From: Gemmatimonadota bacterium
Lineage (GTDB): Bacteria > Gemmatimonadota > Gemmatimonadetes > Longimicrobiales > Gaopeijiaceae
DNA length: 64,000 nt
Assembly: GCA_022340865.1 (NCBI GenBank)
Contig: JAJDNC010000065.1
Coordinates: 1-64,000 of the forward strand
Direction of reading: 5' to 3'
Shown: positions 15,599-24,185 of the stretch, in pieces
How the letters are laid out: every line of letters starts with the position of its first letter
Position numbering within the stretch: position 1 is the stretch's first letter
Position numbers and translations under genes: made by a program
Notes under the pieces: model-generated
What the model saw: only the letters and a program-made list of their open reading frames with translations
What the model was told of the DNA's origin: nothing
The model's database searches: none

Positions 15599-18297
15599 TG
15601 GCGCACCGGGTGAAGTCCGGTGGGATGGCGCGTGCGGTGGTGCGCGCTGCGGGCCTCCTCGTGCCCCGGGACCGGCGCGGCGAGTGGTGCGAGGAGTGGG
15701 AGGCGGAGCTGGAGGTGCTCAGCGGGCTCCGCCGTGGGGCCGCGGAGCTGCGCGCGGGGTCCGAGGAGCCGAGCCCGGGGGCTGCGCCGCCCATCTCCGG
15801 CCCGTACCCCGGCGAGCTGCGCTTCGCCCTGGGTGCTATCCCACACGCGGTGTGGACGAGGACGGAGGGGTGGACCATGGACGGAATCACGCTGGACCTC
15901 AGGTTCGCGTGGCGGACGCTCCGCCGCGCGCCGGGCTTCACGCTGGTTGCGGCGCTGACCCTCGCGCTGGGGATCGGCGCCAACGCGGCCGTATTCTCAC
16001 TGGTGAACGGCATCCTCTTCCGGGCGCCACCCGGAATCGCGCAGCCCGAGCGGCTGGTGCAGATCGGCCGCAGCTACGATCGGGCTCCCCGGTGGGACGA
16101 CTGGTCGTGGCCGGCCCTCGAGCTCATCGGCCGGGAGTCCCAGGCACTCTCCGGCGTCGCGGGCTACCAGGCCTGGTCCTTCGTCCTGGGCGCCGGAGCC
16201 GACGCTCAGGAGGTCTCGGGCCAGTTGGTGAACGGGAGCTACTTCGGCGTCCTGGGTGTGCGGCCCCTGCTGGGCCGCCTCATCGGCCCGGACGACGACG
16301 TCACGCCGGGAGCGCACCCGGTGGTGGTGCTGAGCTACGGTCTCTGGCAGCGTCACTTCGGTGCCGATCCCGGGGTGGTGGGCCGGACCGTCTCGGTGGG
16401 TGCAAAGCCCTACCAGGTCATCGGCGTCACACCGGCGAGCTTCGCCGGTCCGGGCGTGGTGGGGACTCCCCCGGAGATGTGGGTTCCGGCCATGCAGATC
16501 CCGCCCATGGGCGGCCGGCTCCCATTCGACCAGTGGGGCTGGAGCTGGATCAACGCCGTGGGACGGCTCCGTGACGGCGTGACCTTCGAGCAGGCCCGGG
16601 CGTCCATGCGGCTGGTGACGGCGCGCCTCCGGGAGGCGTCGCCCGTCAACCGCGACATCCGCGTGCTCGTCGCCCGGGGAGTAGGCCTCAGCCCCGACGC
16701 TCACCGGCAGGCTCGCCAGATCTCCTTGCTCCTCCTGGGCATCGTCGGACTGGTCCTCCTCATCACCTGCACCAACGTGGCCAACCTCTTCCTGGCCCGG
16801 GGCGCGTCACGCGCCACCGAGATGGGCGTGCGTATGGCCCTCGGCGCCGGCCGCGGCCGCCTGACCCGGCAGCTCGTCACCGAGAGCCTGGTGCTGGCCG
16901 CGCTTGCCATCGCGCTGGCCGTTCCCATCGTAGTCTCCGCAGATAAGCTACTCCCGCTCGTATTCCCCTACACCCTGTCCGTCCCCGTCTCGGCTGATGG
17001 GAAGGTCTACCTGTTCCTCGTCGGTGTGGGCATCCTGGCGGGAATCCTCTTCGCTACCGCACCGACGTGGACCGCCACCGCCCGGGACATCGGAGACGCC
17101 CTGCGGGACACGCGACTTTCCGGCGGTAGGACCCGCACGCGCCTCCGGGACACGCTGGTGGTGACACAGCTCGCCCTCTCGCTGGCGCTGGTGAGCGGAG
17201 CCACCCTCCTGGAGCGGAGCGTCCTCGAGTCCCGGGCCGCGGACCCCGGCTTCGACGTTCGGGGACTCGTGGCGGGAGAGGTGAGCCTCGGTCCCACCGG
17301 CCGCTACGACGCCGCCTCCGGCCGCGAGCTCTTCCGGAACCTGCTGGCGGCCGCCCGACGGATCCCGGGCGTGCACGCCGCCACTCTGGCCAGCGAGACC
17401 CCCATCGTCGGGGGTCACTCCCGCTCCACCGTGCGGCCGGCCGACGACCCCGACAATCAGGGGTACGAGGCCGAGCTGGTCGTGGTGGGGCCACGCTACT
17501 TCCGGACCATGGGGATCCCCGTGCTGGAAGGCCGGCCGCTCCGGGGCTTCGACGACGAGCCCGAGCGGGTGGTGGTGGTCAACCAGGCATTGGCCCGGAT
17601 GTTCTGGCCCGGCCAGAGCCCTGTGGGCAAGGAGATCCTCGGCGGGCCCGATGCCCCCGGCTGGCGCGTGGTGGGCGTGGCCGGAGACGTCCAGCTCCGC
17701 TCCTTGAGGTCCCCGGCGCGACCCACCGTGTACTATCCCCTGAGCCAGATGTACTCCAGCGTCATGGACATTCACGTACGCACCGTAGGCGCGACAGCTG
17801 GTGCGGCGCGCGGGCTGCGTGAGGCCGTGGCGCAGGTGGACCCGGCGCTCCCGGTGTCCCGCCTAGTCGACCTGCGCGGCGCGATGGTGACGTCCATGGG
17901 GGAGACCCGCACCATCGGCTACCTCCTGGCGCTCTTTGCCGGCTTGGCGCTGGCCCTCGCCGCGGTGGGCCTCTATGGACTCGTCTCCTTCGGGGTGGCG
18001 CAGCGGGTGCGCGAGCTCGGGATCCGCATCGCCCTGGGTGCACGACCTCGGGCGCTGGTGGGCCTGGTGCTGGGCCGGGGACTCGCGCTGGCCGGTGTCG
18101 GCCTGGGGGTGGGCCTCGGCCTCTCCATCCTCTTCGGGCGCGCACTGCGCGGTCTGCTGTTCGCCGTAAGCCCCGCCGACCTCCTGTCGTTGGGCGTCGC
18201 CTCGGCGGTGCTCCTGCTCACCGCCGCCGTGGCCGCGTGGCTTCCCGCGCGGCGGGCGGCACGCGTGGACGCCGTCGTTTCGTTGAAGAGGGAATGA
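15598..18297 (+). CDS. FtsX/MacB-type duplicated ABC permease (ADOP family)
   Basis: 899 aa. After a short cytoplasmic head (PRDRRGEWCEEWEAELE) come a first TM helix (FTLVAALTLALGIGANAAVFSLVN), a MacB-like periplasmic core, an FtsX helix block around residues 370-470 (LLLGIVGLVLLITCTNVANLFLARG), a second periplasmic core and a second FtsX block at the C-terminus ending in PARRAARVDAVVSLKRE. This is the duplicated orphan-permease architecture. No ABC ATPase gene is next to it, as usual for this family. The substrate is unknown. Confidence 0.92.
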   Translation: MAHRVKSGGMARAVVRAAGLLVPRDRRGEWCEEWEAELEVLSGLRRGAAELRAGSEEPSPGAAPPISGPYPGELRFALGAIPHAVWTRTEGWTMDGITLDLRFAWRTLRRAPGFTLVAALTLALGIGANAAVFSLVNGILFRAPPGIAQPERLVQIGRSYDRAPRWDDWSWPALELIGRESQALSGVAGYQAWSFVLGAGADAQEVSGQLVNGSYFGVLGVRPLLGRLIGPDDDVTPGAHPVVVLSYGLWQRHFGADPGVVGRTVSVGAKPYQVIGVTPASFAGPGVVGTPPEMWVPAMQIPPMGGRLPFDQWGWSWINAVGRLRDGVTFEQARASMRLVTARLREASPVNRDIRVLVARGVGLSPDAHRQARQISLLLLGIVGLVLLITCTNVANLFLARGASRATEMGVRMALGAGRGRLTRQLVTESLVLAALAIALAVPIVVSADKLLPLVFPYTLSVPVSADGKVYLFLVGVGILAGILFATAPTWTATARDIGDALRDTRLSGGRTRTRLRDTLVVTQLALSLALVSGATLLERSVLESRAADPGFDVRGLVAGEVSLGPTGRYDAASGRELFRNLLAAARRIPGVHAATLASETPIVGGHSRSTVRPADDPDNQGYEAELVVVGPRYFRTMGIPVLEGRPLRGFDDEPERVVVVNQALARMFWPGQSPVGKEILGGPDAPGWRVVGVAGDVQLRSLRSPARPTVYYPLSQMYSSVMDIHVRTVGATAGAARGLREAVAQVDPALPVSRLVDLRGAMVTSMGETRTIGYLLALFAGLALALAAVGLYGLVSFGVAQRVRELGIRIALGARPRALVGLVLGRGLALAGVGLGVGLGLSILFGRALRGLLFAVSPADLLSLGVASAVLLLTAAVAAWLPARRAARVDAVVSLKRE

Positions 18298-18570
18298 TGG
18301 GACGTGCACGTCTGCGTCCTCATGCCCTCGCTGTGTCCGAGAGGCTCCGCGTCGGCCCTCTGACGGTTCTTGCCCTGGCCGCCGCGGCCCACCGGAGCTC
18401 CGATGGTCGGGTACCGTGGAGGGAGACGGCATCACCGGAGAGATCACTCTGCCGTTCCGGGGGGCGACGCGGGACCAGCCCGAGCGCCCGTGGCGGGCGA
18501 GACGTGTTGACACCGGAGGCTCCCCTGCGCCCATTGCGGGCCCCACACCGCAACTCCGGAGCGACCCGAA

Positions 18571-18951
18571 ATGAGCTCTCCCGTACGCCACGCACGCTGG
18601 GACGACATGCCCAGGGAGAAGGTCACCGACGCCATCTCCCGCCGACTCTTCACCGGCGAGCGCATGATGCTGGCCCACGTCTATCTCGACAGAGGCGCCA
18701 TCGTGCCGACCCATGCCCACGAGAACGAACAGCTCACCTACATCCTCGGCGGTGCGCTCCGCTTCTGGATCGGGGCCGAGGGGGATGCGGACCGCGAGGA
18801 GATCGTAGTCCGCGAGGGTGAGGTCCTCCACATCCCGTCGAACGTGCCCCACAAGGCCGAGGCGCTGGAGGACACGTTGGACGTGGACGTGTTCAGCCCG
18901 CCGCGGCAGGACTGGCTGGACGGCACCGACACGTACTTCCACGAGAAATAG
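18571..18951 (+). CDS. Small cupin-domain protein
   Basis: 126-aa single-domain cupin. Metal-ligand motif 1 is THAHENEQLTYILGGALRF (His, His, Glu) and motif 2 is HIPSNVPHKAEALEDT (second His cluster). It has no signal peptide. Cupins of this size are often dioxygenases, isomerases or sugar-binding regulators, and the substrate cannot be told from sequence. It precedes an SDR gene by 63 nt on the same strand, so they may act together. Confidence 0.85.
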   Translation: MSSPVRHARWDDMPREKVTDAISRRLFTGERMMLAHVYLDRGAIVPTHAHENEQLTYILGGALRFWIGAEGDADREEIVVREGEVLHIPSNVPHKAEALEDTLDVDVFSPPRQDWLDGTDTYFHEK

Positions 18952-19014
18952 GCCCCGGGGAAGATCGCGAACCGTCGCGAGCCCGGCGAAGCCGCAGGAG
19001 CAGAGAGGATATCG

Positions 19015-19806
19015 ATGGATCTGGGACTGAAGGGCAAGACCGCCCTGGTATGCGGCTCGAGCCAGGGCATCGGCCGCGCCATAGCCGAGGCCTTGGCCAC
19101 CGAGGGCGCCGCGGTGGCCGTGAACTCGCGCGTCGCGGAGAAGGTGGAGGCGGTGGTGGCCGAGATCGCCGCCGCCACCGGCGCGAAGGTCGCCGCCGCT
19201 CCCGGAGACCTCACCGACCCCGCCGCGGTGGAGTCCGTGGTGGCCGCCGCGCGCGCCGCGCTGGGCAGGATCGACATCCTGGTGACGAACACCGGCGGGC
19301 CTCCGTCGGGGCCCTTCGAGGACCACGACGCCGCGGCGTGGCGTCACGCCATCGCCCAGAACCTCGAGAGCGTGGTGAACCTGGCCCGCGCCGTGCTCCC
19401 GGAGATGAAGGAGCGGCGCTGGGGACGCATCCTCAACGTGACCTCGATCACGGTGAAGCAGCCGGTGGACGGGCTCATCCTGTCCAACGCCGTGCGCGCC
19501 GGGGTGACGGGCTTCGCCAAGACCCTCTCCACCGAGGCGGCTCCCTTCGACGTCACCGTGAACTGCATCATCCCGGGCTACACACGCACCGAGCGCCTGG
19601 TGGACCTGGCGGAGGCGGACGCGGGACGCACCGGGGACACCATCGAGGGCATCTACGAGCGATGGGCGAGGGAGGTGCCCCTCGGGCGCCTGGCCGAGCC
19701 GGAGGAGCTGGGCGCCATGGCGGCGTTCCTGTGCTCGGAGAAGGCCTCGTACGTCACCGGCCAGTCCGTGGCCGTGGATGGAGGCTGGATCAAGGGCCTG
19801 TTCTGA
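19015..19806 (+). CDS. SDR-fold protein lacking the usual catalytic Tyr-Lys
   Basis: 263-aa Rossmann-fold protein of the FabG-like group. The nucleotide-binding loop is present but altered (CGSSQGIGRAIAE), as is the NTGGPPSG segment in place of NNAG. Where active SDRs have YxxxK, the sequence reads DGLILSNAVRAGVTGFAK, so the Tyr and Lys are replaced by Asn and Arg-like residues. The Ser of NVTSITV is retained. A subgroup of SDR-like proteins with such changes is known. It may be inactive, regulatory, or use different chemistry. AGAGG precedes the ATG at a normal distance. Confidence 0.85.
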   Translation: MDLGLKGKTALVCGSSQGIGRAIAEALATEGAAVAVNSRVAEKVEAVVAEIAAATGAKVAAAPGDLTDPAAVESVVAAARAALGRIDILVTNTGGPPSGPFEDHDAAAWRHAIAQNLESVVNLARAVLPEMKERRWGRILNVTSITVKQPVDGLILSNAVRAGVTGFAKTLSTEAAPFDVTVNCIIPGYTRTERLVDLAEADAGRTGDTIEGIYERWAREVPLGRLAEPEELGAMAAFLCSEKASYVTGQSVAVDGGWIKGLF

Positions 19807-19875
19807 GAGGTGGGCGCGTGAAATCGGCGCCGGCCGTCGTTGGGCTCCAGGTGCCACGACAATGGGGGAGCGATC

Positions 19876-20808
19876 ATGGGCACATCGGCACTGGTGGCGG
19901 CCGAGTGGATATGGAAGGACGGGGATTTCATCCCCTGGAACGACGCGCAGCTCCATCTCCTCACGGTAGCGGTGCAGTTCGGGGCGTCGATGTTCGAGGG
20001 AATCCGCTGCTATGACACGGCCAAGGGGCCGGCGATCTTCCGTCTCAAGGAGCATATCCGCCGGCTGCGCGACTCGTGCAGCATCTACCGCATGCCCCTC
20101 GGGCACTCGCAGGACGCTCTGGTGGAGGCGTGCCGTGACACCGTGCGCAAGAATGGGCTGAAGGAGTGCTATGTCCGGCCCATGGTGCTGTGGGGCTACG
20201 GGGCGGCGGGGATGAACCCTTCGGACAGCCCGCTGGAGACCTATATCCCCGCGTGGCCGTGGGGCGCCTACCTGGGCGAGGAGGCGCTGGCCAAGGGCGT
20301 GGACGTGTGCGTGTCGTCGTGGAGCCGGGCACACCCCAACACGTTTCCCGTGCGGGCGAAGGCCGCGGGACACTACGTGAACGCGCAGCTCATCAAGATG
20401 GAGGCCGTGGCGAACGGCTACGTCGAGGGGATCGCGGTGAGCCCCAGCGGGCTGGTGAGCGAGGGCAGCGGGCAGAACCTCTTCCTCGTGCGCGACGGCG
20501 CCGTCATCACCCCGTTCCTGGACGGGAGCTCGCTGGCCGGGATCACCCGGGACGCGGTGCTCTCCATCGCGGGGGATCTGGGCTATCCGGTGCGGGAGCA
20601 GCTCGTGCCCCGGGAGAGCCTCTACACCGCCGACGAGCTGTTCTTCACCGGCACCGCCTCCGAGGTGACGCCCATCCGCAGCGTGGATCGTATCCCCGTG
20701 GGGTCGGGGACGGCGGGTCCGGTGACCCTGGACATCCAGAAGCGCTTCATGGAGACGGTGCGCGGGGAGCGCGCCGACGCCCGGGGGTGGCTGACCTACG
20801 TGGGGTGA
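19876..20808 (+). CDS. ilvE: Branched-chain amino-acid aminotransferase (class IV)
   Basis: 310-aa PLP enzyme of the last step of Val, Leu and Ile synthesis. The N-terminal FGASMFEGIRCY, the PLP-lysine region PVRAKAAGHYVNAQLIKMEA, and the C-terminal phosphate-binding loop FFTGTASEVTPI are diagnostic. The length matches bacterial IlvE. The ATG at 19876 follows GGGGAGCGATC, a good ribosome site, and is preferred to the in-frame codon at 19840. The distantly placed isopropylmalate-synthase-like gene at 35046 would belong to the same pathway, if that call is right. Confidence 0.93.
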   Translation: MGTSALVAAEWIWKDGDFIPWNDAQLHLLTVAVQFGASMFEGIRCYDTAKGPAIFRLKEHIRRLRDSCSIYRMPLGHSQDALVEACRDTVRKNGLKECYVRPMVLWGYGAAGMNPSDSPLETYIPAWPWGAYLGEEALAKGVDVCVSSWSRAHPNTFPVRAKAAGHYVNAQLIKMEAVANGYVEGIAVSPSGLVSEGSGQNLFLVRDGAVITPFLDGSSLAGITRDAVLSIAGDLGYPVREQLVPRESLYTADELFFTGTASEVTPIRSVDRIPVGSGTAGPVTLDIQKRFMETVRGERADARGWLTYVG

Positions 20809-20859
20809 AGGGGTGGCTTCGGGAGCCCGGGAGCCGCGCGGCACCCGTGGAGCGCAGCG

Positions 20860-21486
20860 GTGACAGCCCCGCCTCCCCCGGCCGCCGCGGCGCGGGCCCT
20901 CCGCGCCGGACGTCGGCTGGAGTACCTCACCCTCGCCTGGAACGTGCTGGAGGGGGTCGTGGCGGTGGGGGCGGGCGTGCTGGCGGGGAGCACCGCGCTG
21001 GTGGGGTTCGGGGCCGACTCGTTCATCGAGAGCGTGTCGGGCGCGGTGCTGCTGTGGCGCCTGCAGGACCGCGAGGGCCACGAGAGGCGTGAGGCGGCGG
21101 CGCTCAAGCTCGTGGGCGTCTCGTTCTTCCTGCTGGCCGCGTACGTGGCCTTCGAGGCTGCGCGGTCGCTCCTCCAACACGAGCCTCCCCAGCGCTCCTG
21201 GCCCGGGATCGTGATCGCGGCGCTCGCCATGGTGGTGATGCCCTGGCTGGCGCGCCGGAAGCGCGCCGTCGCCGGTCGGCTGAACAGCCGCGCGCTGGTG
21301 GCGGACTCGCACCAGTCGGACCTGTGTGCCTGGCTCTCCGCCATCCTGCTGGCGGGGCTGCTGCTCAACGCGCTGCTGGGGTGGTGGTGGGCGGATCCCG
21401 TGGCGGCGCTGGTGATGGTGCCCATCATCGCCCACGAGGGTCGGGAGGCGTGGGAGGGCGAAGAGGGCTGTGAGAGCTGCTCCTAG
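20860..21486 (+). CDS. Short cation-diffusion-facilitator-like membrane protein
   Basis: 208-aa protein with about five or six TM helices and CDF-type acidic/His motifs in the helices: GADSFIESVSG and LVADSHQSDLCAW, each containing the Asp-rich metal-site pattern. CDF transporters usually have ~300 aa with a cytoplasmic C-terminal domain, which is absent here. The end EGCESCS is Cys-rich. It starts at GTG 20860. It resembles short TMEM163/CDF-like transporters, so metal export is likely and the substrate unknown. Confidence 0.75.
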   Translation: MTAPPPPAAAARALRAGRRLEYLTLAWNVLEGVVAVGAGVLAGSTALVGFGADSFIESVSGAVLLWRLQDREGHERREAAALKLVGVSFFLLAAYVAFEAARSLLQHEPPQRSWPGIVIAALAMVVMPWLARRKRAVAGRLNSRALVADSHQSDLCAWLSAILLAGLLLNALLGWWWADPVAALVMVPIIAHEGREAWEGEEGCESCS

Positions 21487-21555
21487 GAAGGCTCTCCGCC
21501 GCTCACCCCCGGACCGCAGGGATCGTCACAACGGTCATCCCCCCCGGCGGACCCT

Positions 21556-22149
21556 CTACCAGTCGGGGCTCTCCAGCTCCTCCAGGCGCTTGATCTCCGC
21601 CTCCAGGCGCGCGCGGTCCTCCTCGGAGAGCTGCTCGGGCTCCACCGCGGGGGCCACCTGCGGGTTGCGTCCCGCGGCGCCGCGGATGACCAGCCCCACC
21701 AGCGTGCCCACCATCAGGATGGCGACACCGGGAAGGAAGTACCCCACCAGGTTGAACCCGCTGGCAGGCGGCTCCATGAGCACGGTCTCCCCGTAGTCGG
21801 CGACGAACCCGGCCTTGATGACCTTCGGGCTGTAGCCGGCGTTCAGCTCGTCCCGTATGCGCTTGGACCACTTCGGCGACGTGCCGCACTGCATCTGATA
21901 CAGGCATTCGTGAACGTCGAGGCCACACCCGCAGTTGCACCGGATGGACTGCTCCAGGAGCAGGTACTCGTGTCCCAGGGGACCCTTGAAGGTGCGGTCC
22001 ACCAGCTTCTCGGAGTCGGGCACCGGCGTCGGCGCCTGGGTAGCCACCTGCGCGGCCTCGGCAGGCGGCTGCTGAAGCGCCGCCGGCGCCGCCGCCGGAG
22101 CGGCGGTGAGCGTGGTCGCCAGCGCAGTCGCGATGAGCAAGCTCGTCAT
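21556..22149 (-). CDS. ccmH: CcmH-like cytochrome c maturation protein (variant Cys motif)
   Basis: 197 aa with a signal peptide (LLIATALATTLTAAPAAA), a periplasmic redox domain containing IRCNCGCGLDVHEC, and a later TM helix (LVGYFLPGVAILMVGTLVGLVI) with a charged C-terminal tail. The spacing and helix pattern (ELNAGYSPKVIKAGFVADYGETVL) match CcmH, which reduces apocytochrome cysteines before haem attachment. Canonical CcmH has LRCxxCQ; here there is a cluster of three Cys plus a fourth, which is unusual. No other ccm genes lie nearby. Confidence 0.8.
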   Translation of the reverse strand: MTSLLIATALATTLTAAPAAAPAALQQPPAEAAQVATQAPTPVPDSEKLVDRTFKGPLGHEYLLLEQSIRCNCGCGLDVHECLYQMQCGTSPKWSKRIRDELNAGYSPKVIKAGFVADYGETVLMEPPASGFNLVGYFLPGVAILMVGTLVGLVIRGAAGRNPQVAPAVEPEQLSEEDRARLEAEIKRLEELESPDW

Positions 22150-22370
22150 GCGGTCCCCCTCTTCCTCTACTCCGCCTACCTATAGGTCCGGCTCCAAGCT
22201 AACAAGAAACGTTAAACCCGTGATGTAGGGGGCGTTCCCTCGGGGGGCGTGGGGCCCACTCCCACACGGTCCGCGGACGGTGCCCTCCCCGGCCCGCGGC
22301 GATTGCCGGGGAGCGGGGTGTGCCTACCTTATCGGCACCCATCCACGCCACGATCCGCCCCGCGGCACCC

Positions 22371-24146
22371 ATGCGCCTGACCCACGTCCTCATCGAGAAC
22401 TTCCGCGGCATCGCCCGCATGGACCTACCCCTGGACCGTCTCACCGTGGTCATCGGCGAGAACAACCACGGCAAGTCGAGCCTCCTGGACGTCCTCGAGC
22501 GGTGCCTCGGGGGCCCCGGCACCCCTCCCCCGACCCACTTCGATCCCACGGACTTCCGGCGCACTCCGGCGCCCACGCCCGAGCCCATCCGCGTCGTCCT
22601 CACCTTCGAGCACGACGCCGACGCCGTCCGGGCCGCACCCCGTCATTCCGTCTTCGACATGGCCATGACGGCCGACGAGGACGGGGTGCGGCGGCTGCAC
22701 GCCGAGTTCGCCGGCGACCCGCACACCGGCGCCATGGACGTCCGCTTCCTGGACGCCGACGGCCAGACCCTGGAGCCCGTGCCCCACCCGGTGGTGCTGG
22801 CGAAGCTGCGCCAGCTCCATCCGGTGCTGGTGGTGCGGCTCGCCCAGCCCCACGGCTCCACCGGCCTCGAGTGGGATCGCTCCGGAGATCGCGAGCGGCA
22901 GGACGGGGACTCGGATCAGGAGACCCGCGCCGAGGAGGACATCGCCAGGGTCTACCGGCTCTTGGCTCAAGCGCGGGGACCCGTGCCCTCGGAGGAAGTC
23001 CGCCGCGCGCTCCTCGCGGTACAGCGTATACGTCACACCTTCGCGGACCGGTACGTGTCCGGCGAGGGCCCGCTGCGAGGGTTGCTGGAGCCGTGGGTGG
23101 CGGTGGGTCACGACCGCGGGGCGCCCAACGCGTCCGGCCGACCGGGGAAGCATCCGACACGTCTTCCCCCGCACCCGGGCAGCGGCTCCCACGCCCTGGG
23201 CCTGCTCCTCGTCCTCGGATCCCTCATCGATGTGCGCGGAGAGGCCGTCCTCCCACAAGACGCCCACCCGCTCATCGCCATCGAGGAGCCCGAGGTGCAC
23301 ATGCACCCGATGATGGTGGCTTCCACCTGGGACGTCATCGAGCACCTGCGCGCCCAGACGCTCATCGTCACCAACTCCGGCGAGCTCCTCGCCGAGGTGC
23401 CGTTGCACTTCCTGCGCCGCCTGGTGCGCAGGGACGGGCGCATCGATGCACATCGGCTCCGCGACCGCACGCTGTCTCCGGACTCGTTGCGGCGCGTCGG
23501 CTACCACATCCGGGCCAAGCGGGGGTCGGTGCTCTTCGCGCGCTGCTGGCTCCTGGTGGAGGGAGAGACGGAGTTCTGGCTCATGCGGCAGCTCGCTCAC
23601 GTCCTCGGTTACGACCTCGAGGCCGAAGGCGTCCGATGCGTGGAGTTCGCCCAGTGCGGTGTCGAGCCCCTGGTGCGCCTGGCCAACGACCTGCACATCG
23701 AGTGGCACCTGGTGGCGGACGGCGACCAGGCGGGTGCCTCGTATGTGCAGGAGGCGCGGCAGCATCTCGTGGAAGGCCAGCCCAAGCGCCACGTCACCCG
23801 CTTGCGCGGGCGCACCATCGAGATGGAGCTGTGGAGTCACGGCTACGAGGATCTCTACCGCCGCGTGGCGGGAGTGCCGGACCAACCCGACGCCGATGCC
23901 CGCAACGGCAGGGGCAGAAGACCGAAGCTCAAGGCCCATCACATCGTGAACCGGGCCATCCGCCGGCACTCCAAGCCGTTCCTGGCCGTCACGGTGGCGG
24001 AAGAGGCCGCGCGCCGGGGCCCCGACGGCGTGCCGCCGTCGCTGCGCAGGGTCATCGAGCATGCCGTGGCGCTGGCACGGAGCGCGGTGGACGACGGGTC
24101 GAAGGAGGAGGCCGCCGCCCTGGAGCCCAACACCGGCTCGCGCTGA
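22371..24146 (+). CDS. OLD-family ATPase with TOPRIM nuclease domain
   Basis: About 591 aa. The N-terminal ABC/SMC-like ATPase has Walker A GENNHGKSSLL directly after MRLTHVLIENFRGI, a signature-like region at GSGSHALGLLL, and Walker B HPLIAIEEPEVHMHP. The C-terminal TOPRIM region has LLVEGETEFWLM and VADGDQAG. This is the OLD/YbjD type of ATP-dependent nuclease linked to phage exclusion and DNA repair. No UvrD-like helicase gene is adjacent, so it is not a Gabija pair. A GTG at 22320 would add 17 residues with a better ribosome site but no domain content. Confidence 0.88.
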   Translation: MRLTHVLIENFRGIARMDLPLDRLTVVIGENNHGKSSLLDVLERCLGGPGTPPPTHFDPTDFRRTPAPTPEPIRVVLTFEHDADAVRAAPRHSVFDMAMTADEDGVRRLHAEFAGDPHTGAMDVRFLDADGQTLEPVPHPVVLAKLRQLHPVLVVRLAQPHGSTGLEWDRSGDRERQDGDSDQETRAEEDIARVYRLLAQARGPVPSEEVRRALLAVQRIRHTFADRYVSGEGPLRGLLEPWVAVGHDRGAPNASGRPGKHPTRLPPHPGSGSHALGLLLVLGSLIDVRGEAVLPQDAHPLIAIEEPEVHMHPMMVASTWDVIEHLRAQTLIVTNSGELLAEVPLHFLRRLVRRDGRIDAHRLRDRTLSPDSLRRVGYHIRAKRGSVLFARCWLLVEGETEFWLMRQLAHVLGYDLEAEGVRCVEFAQCGVEPLVRLANDLHIEWHLVADGDQAGASYVQEARQHLVEGQPKRHVTRLRGRTIEMELWSHGYEDLYRRVAGVPDQPDADARNGRGRRPKLKAHHIVNRAIRRHSKPFLAVTVAEEAARRGPDGVPPSLRRVIEHAVALARSAVDDGSKEEAAALEPNTGSR

Positions 24147-24185
24147 GGGCCTCGGTGCGGCGGCGGCAGCCCCCGCCCGGGATCC

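Noticed and set aside
17863..21435. A 1190-codon open frame on the minus strand
   Set aside because: It runs antisense to the permease, cupin, SDR and aminotransferase genes, has shadow composition (Arg/His/Gly-rich) and shows no domain.
22371..24146. Reading the OLD protein as Gabija GajA
   Set aside because: Gabija needs an adjacent UvrD-like GajB gene; the flanking genes are ccmH and a receptor kinase.
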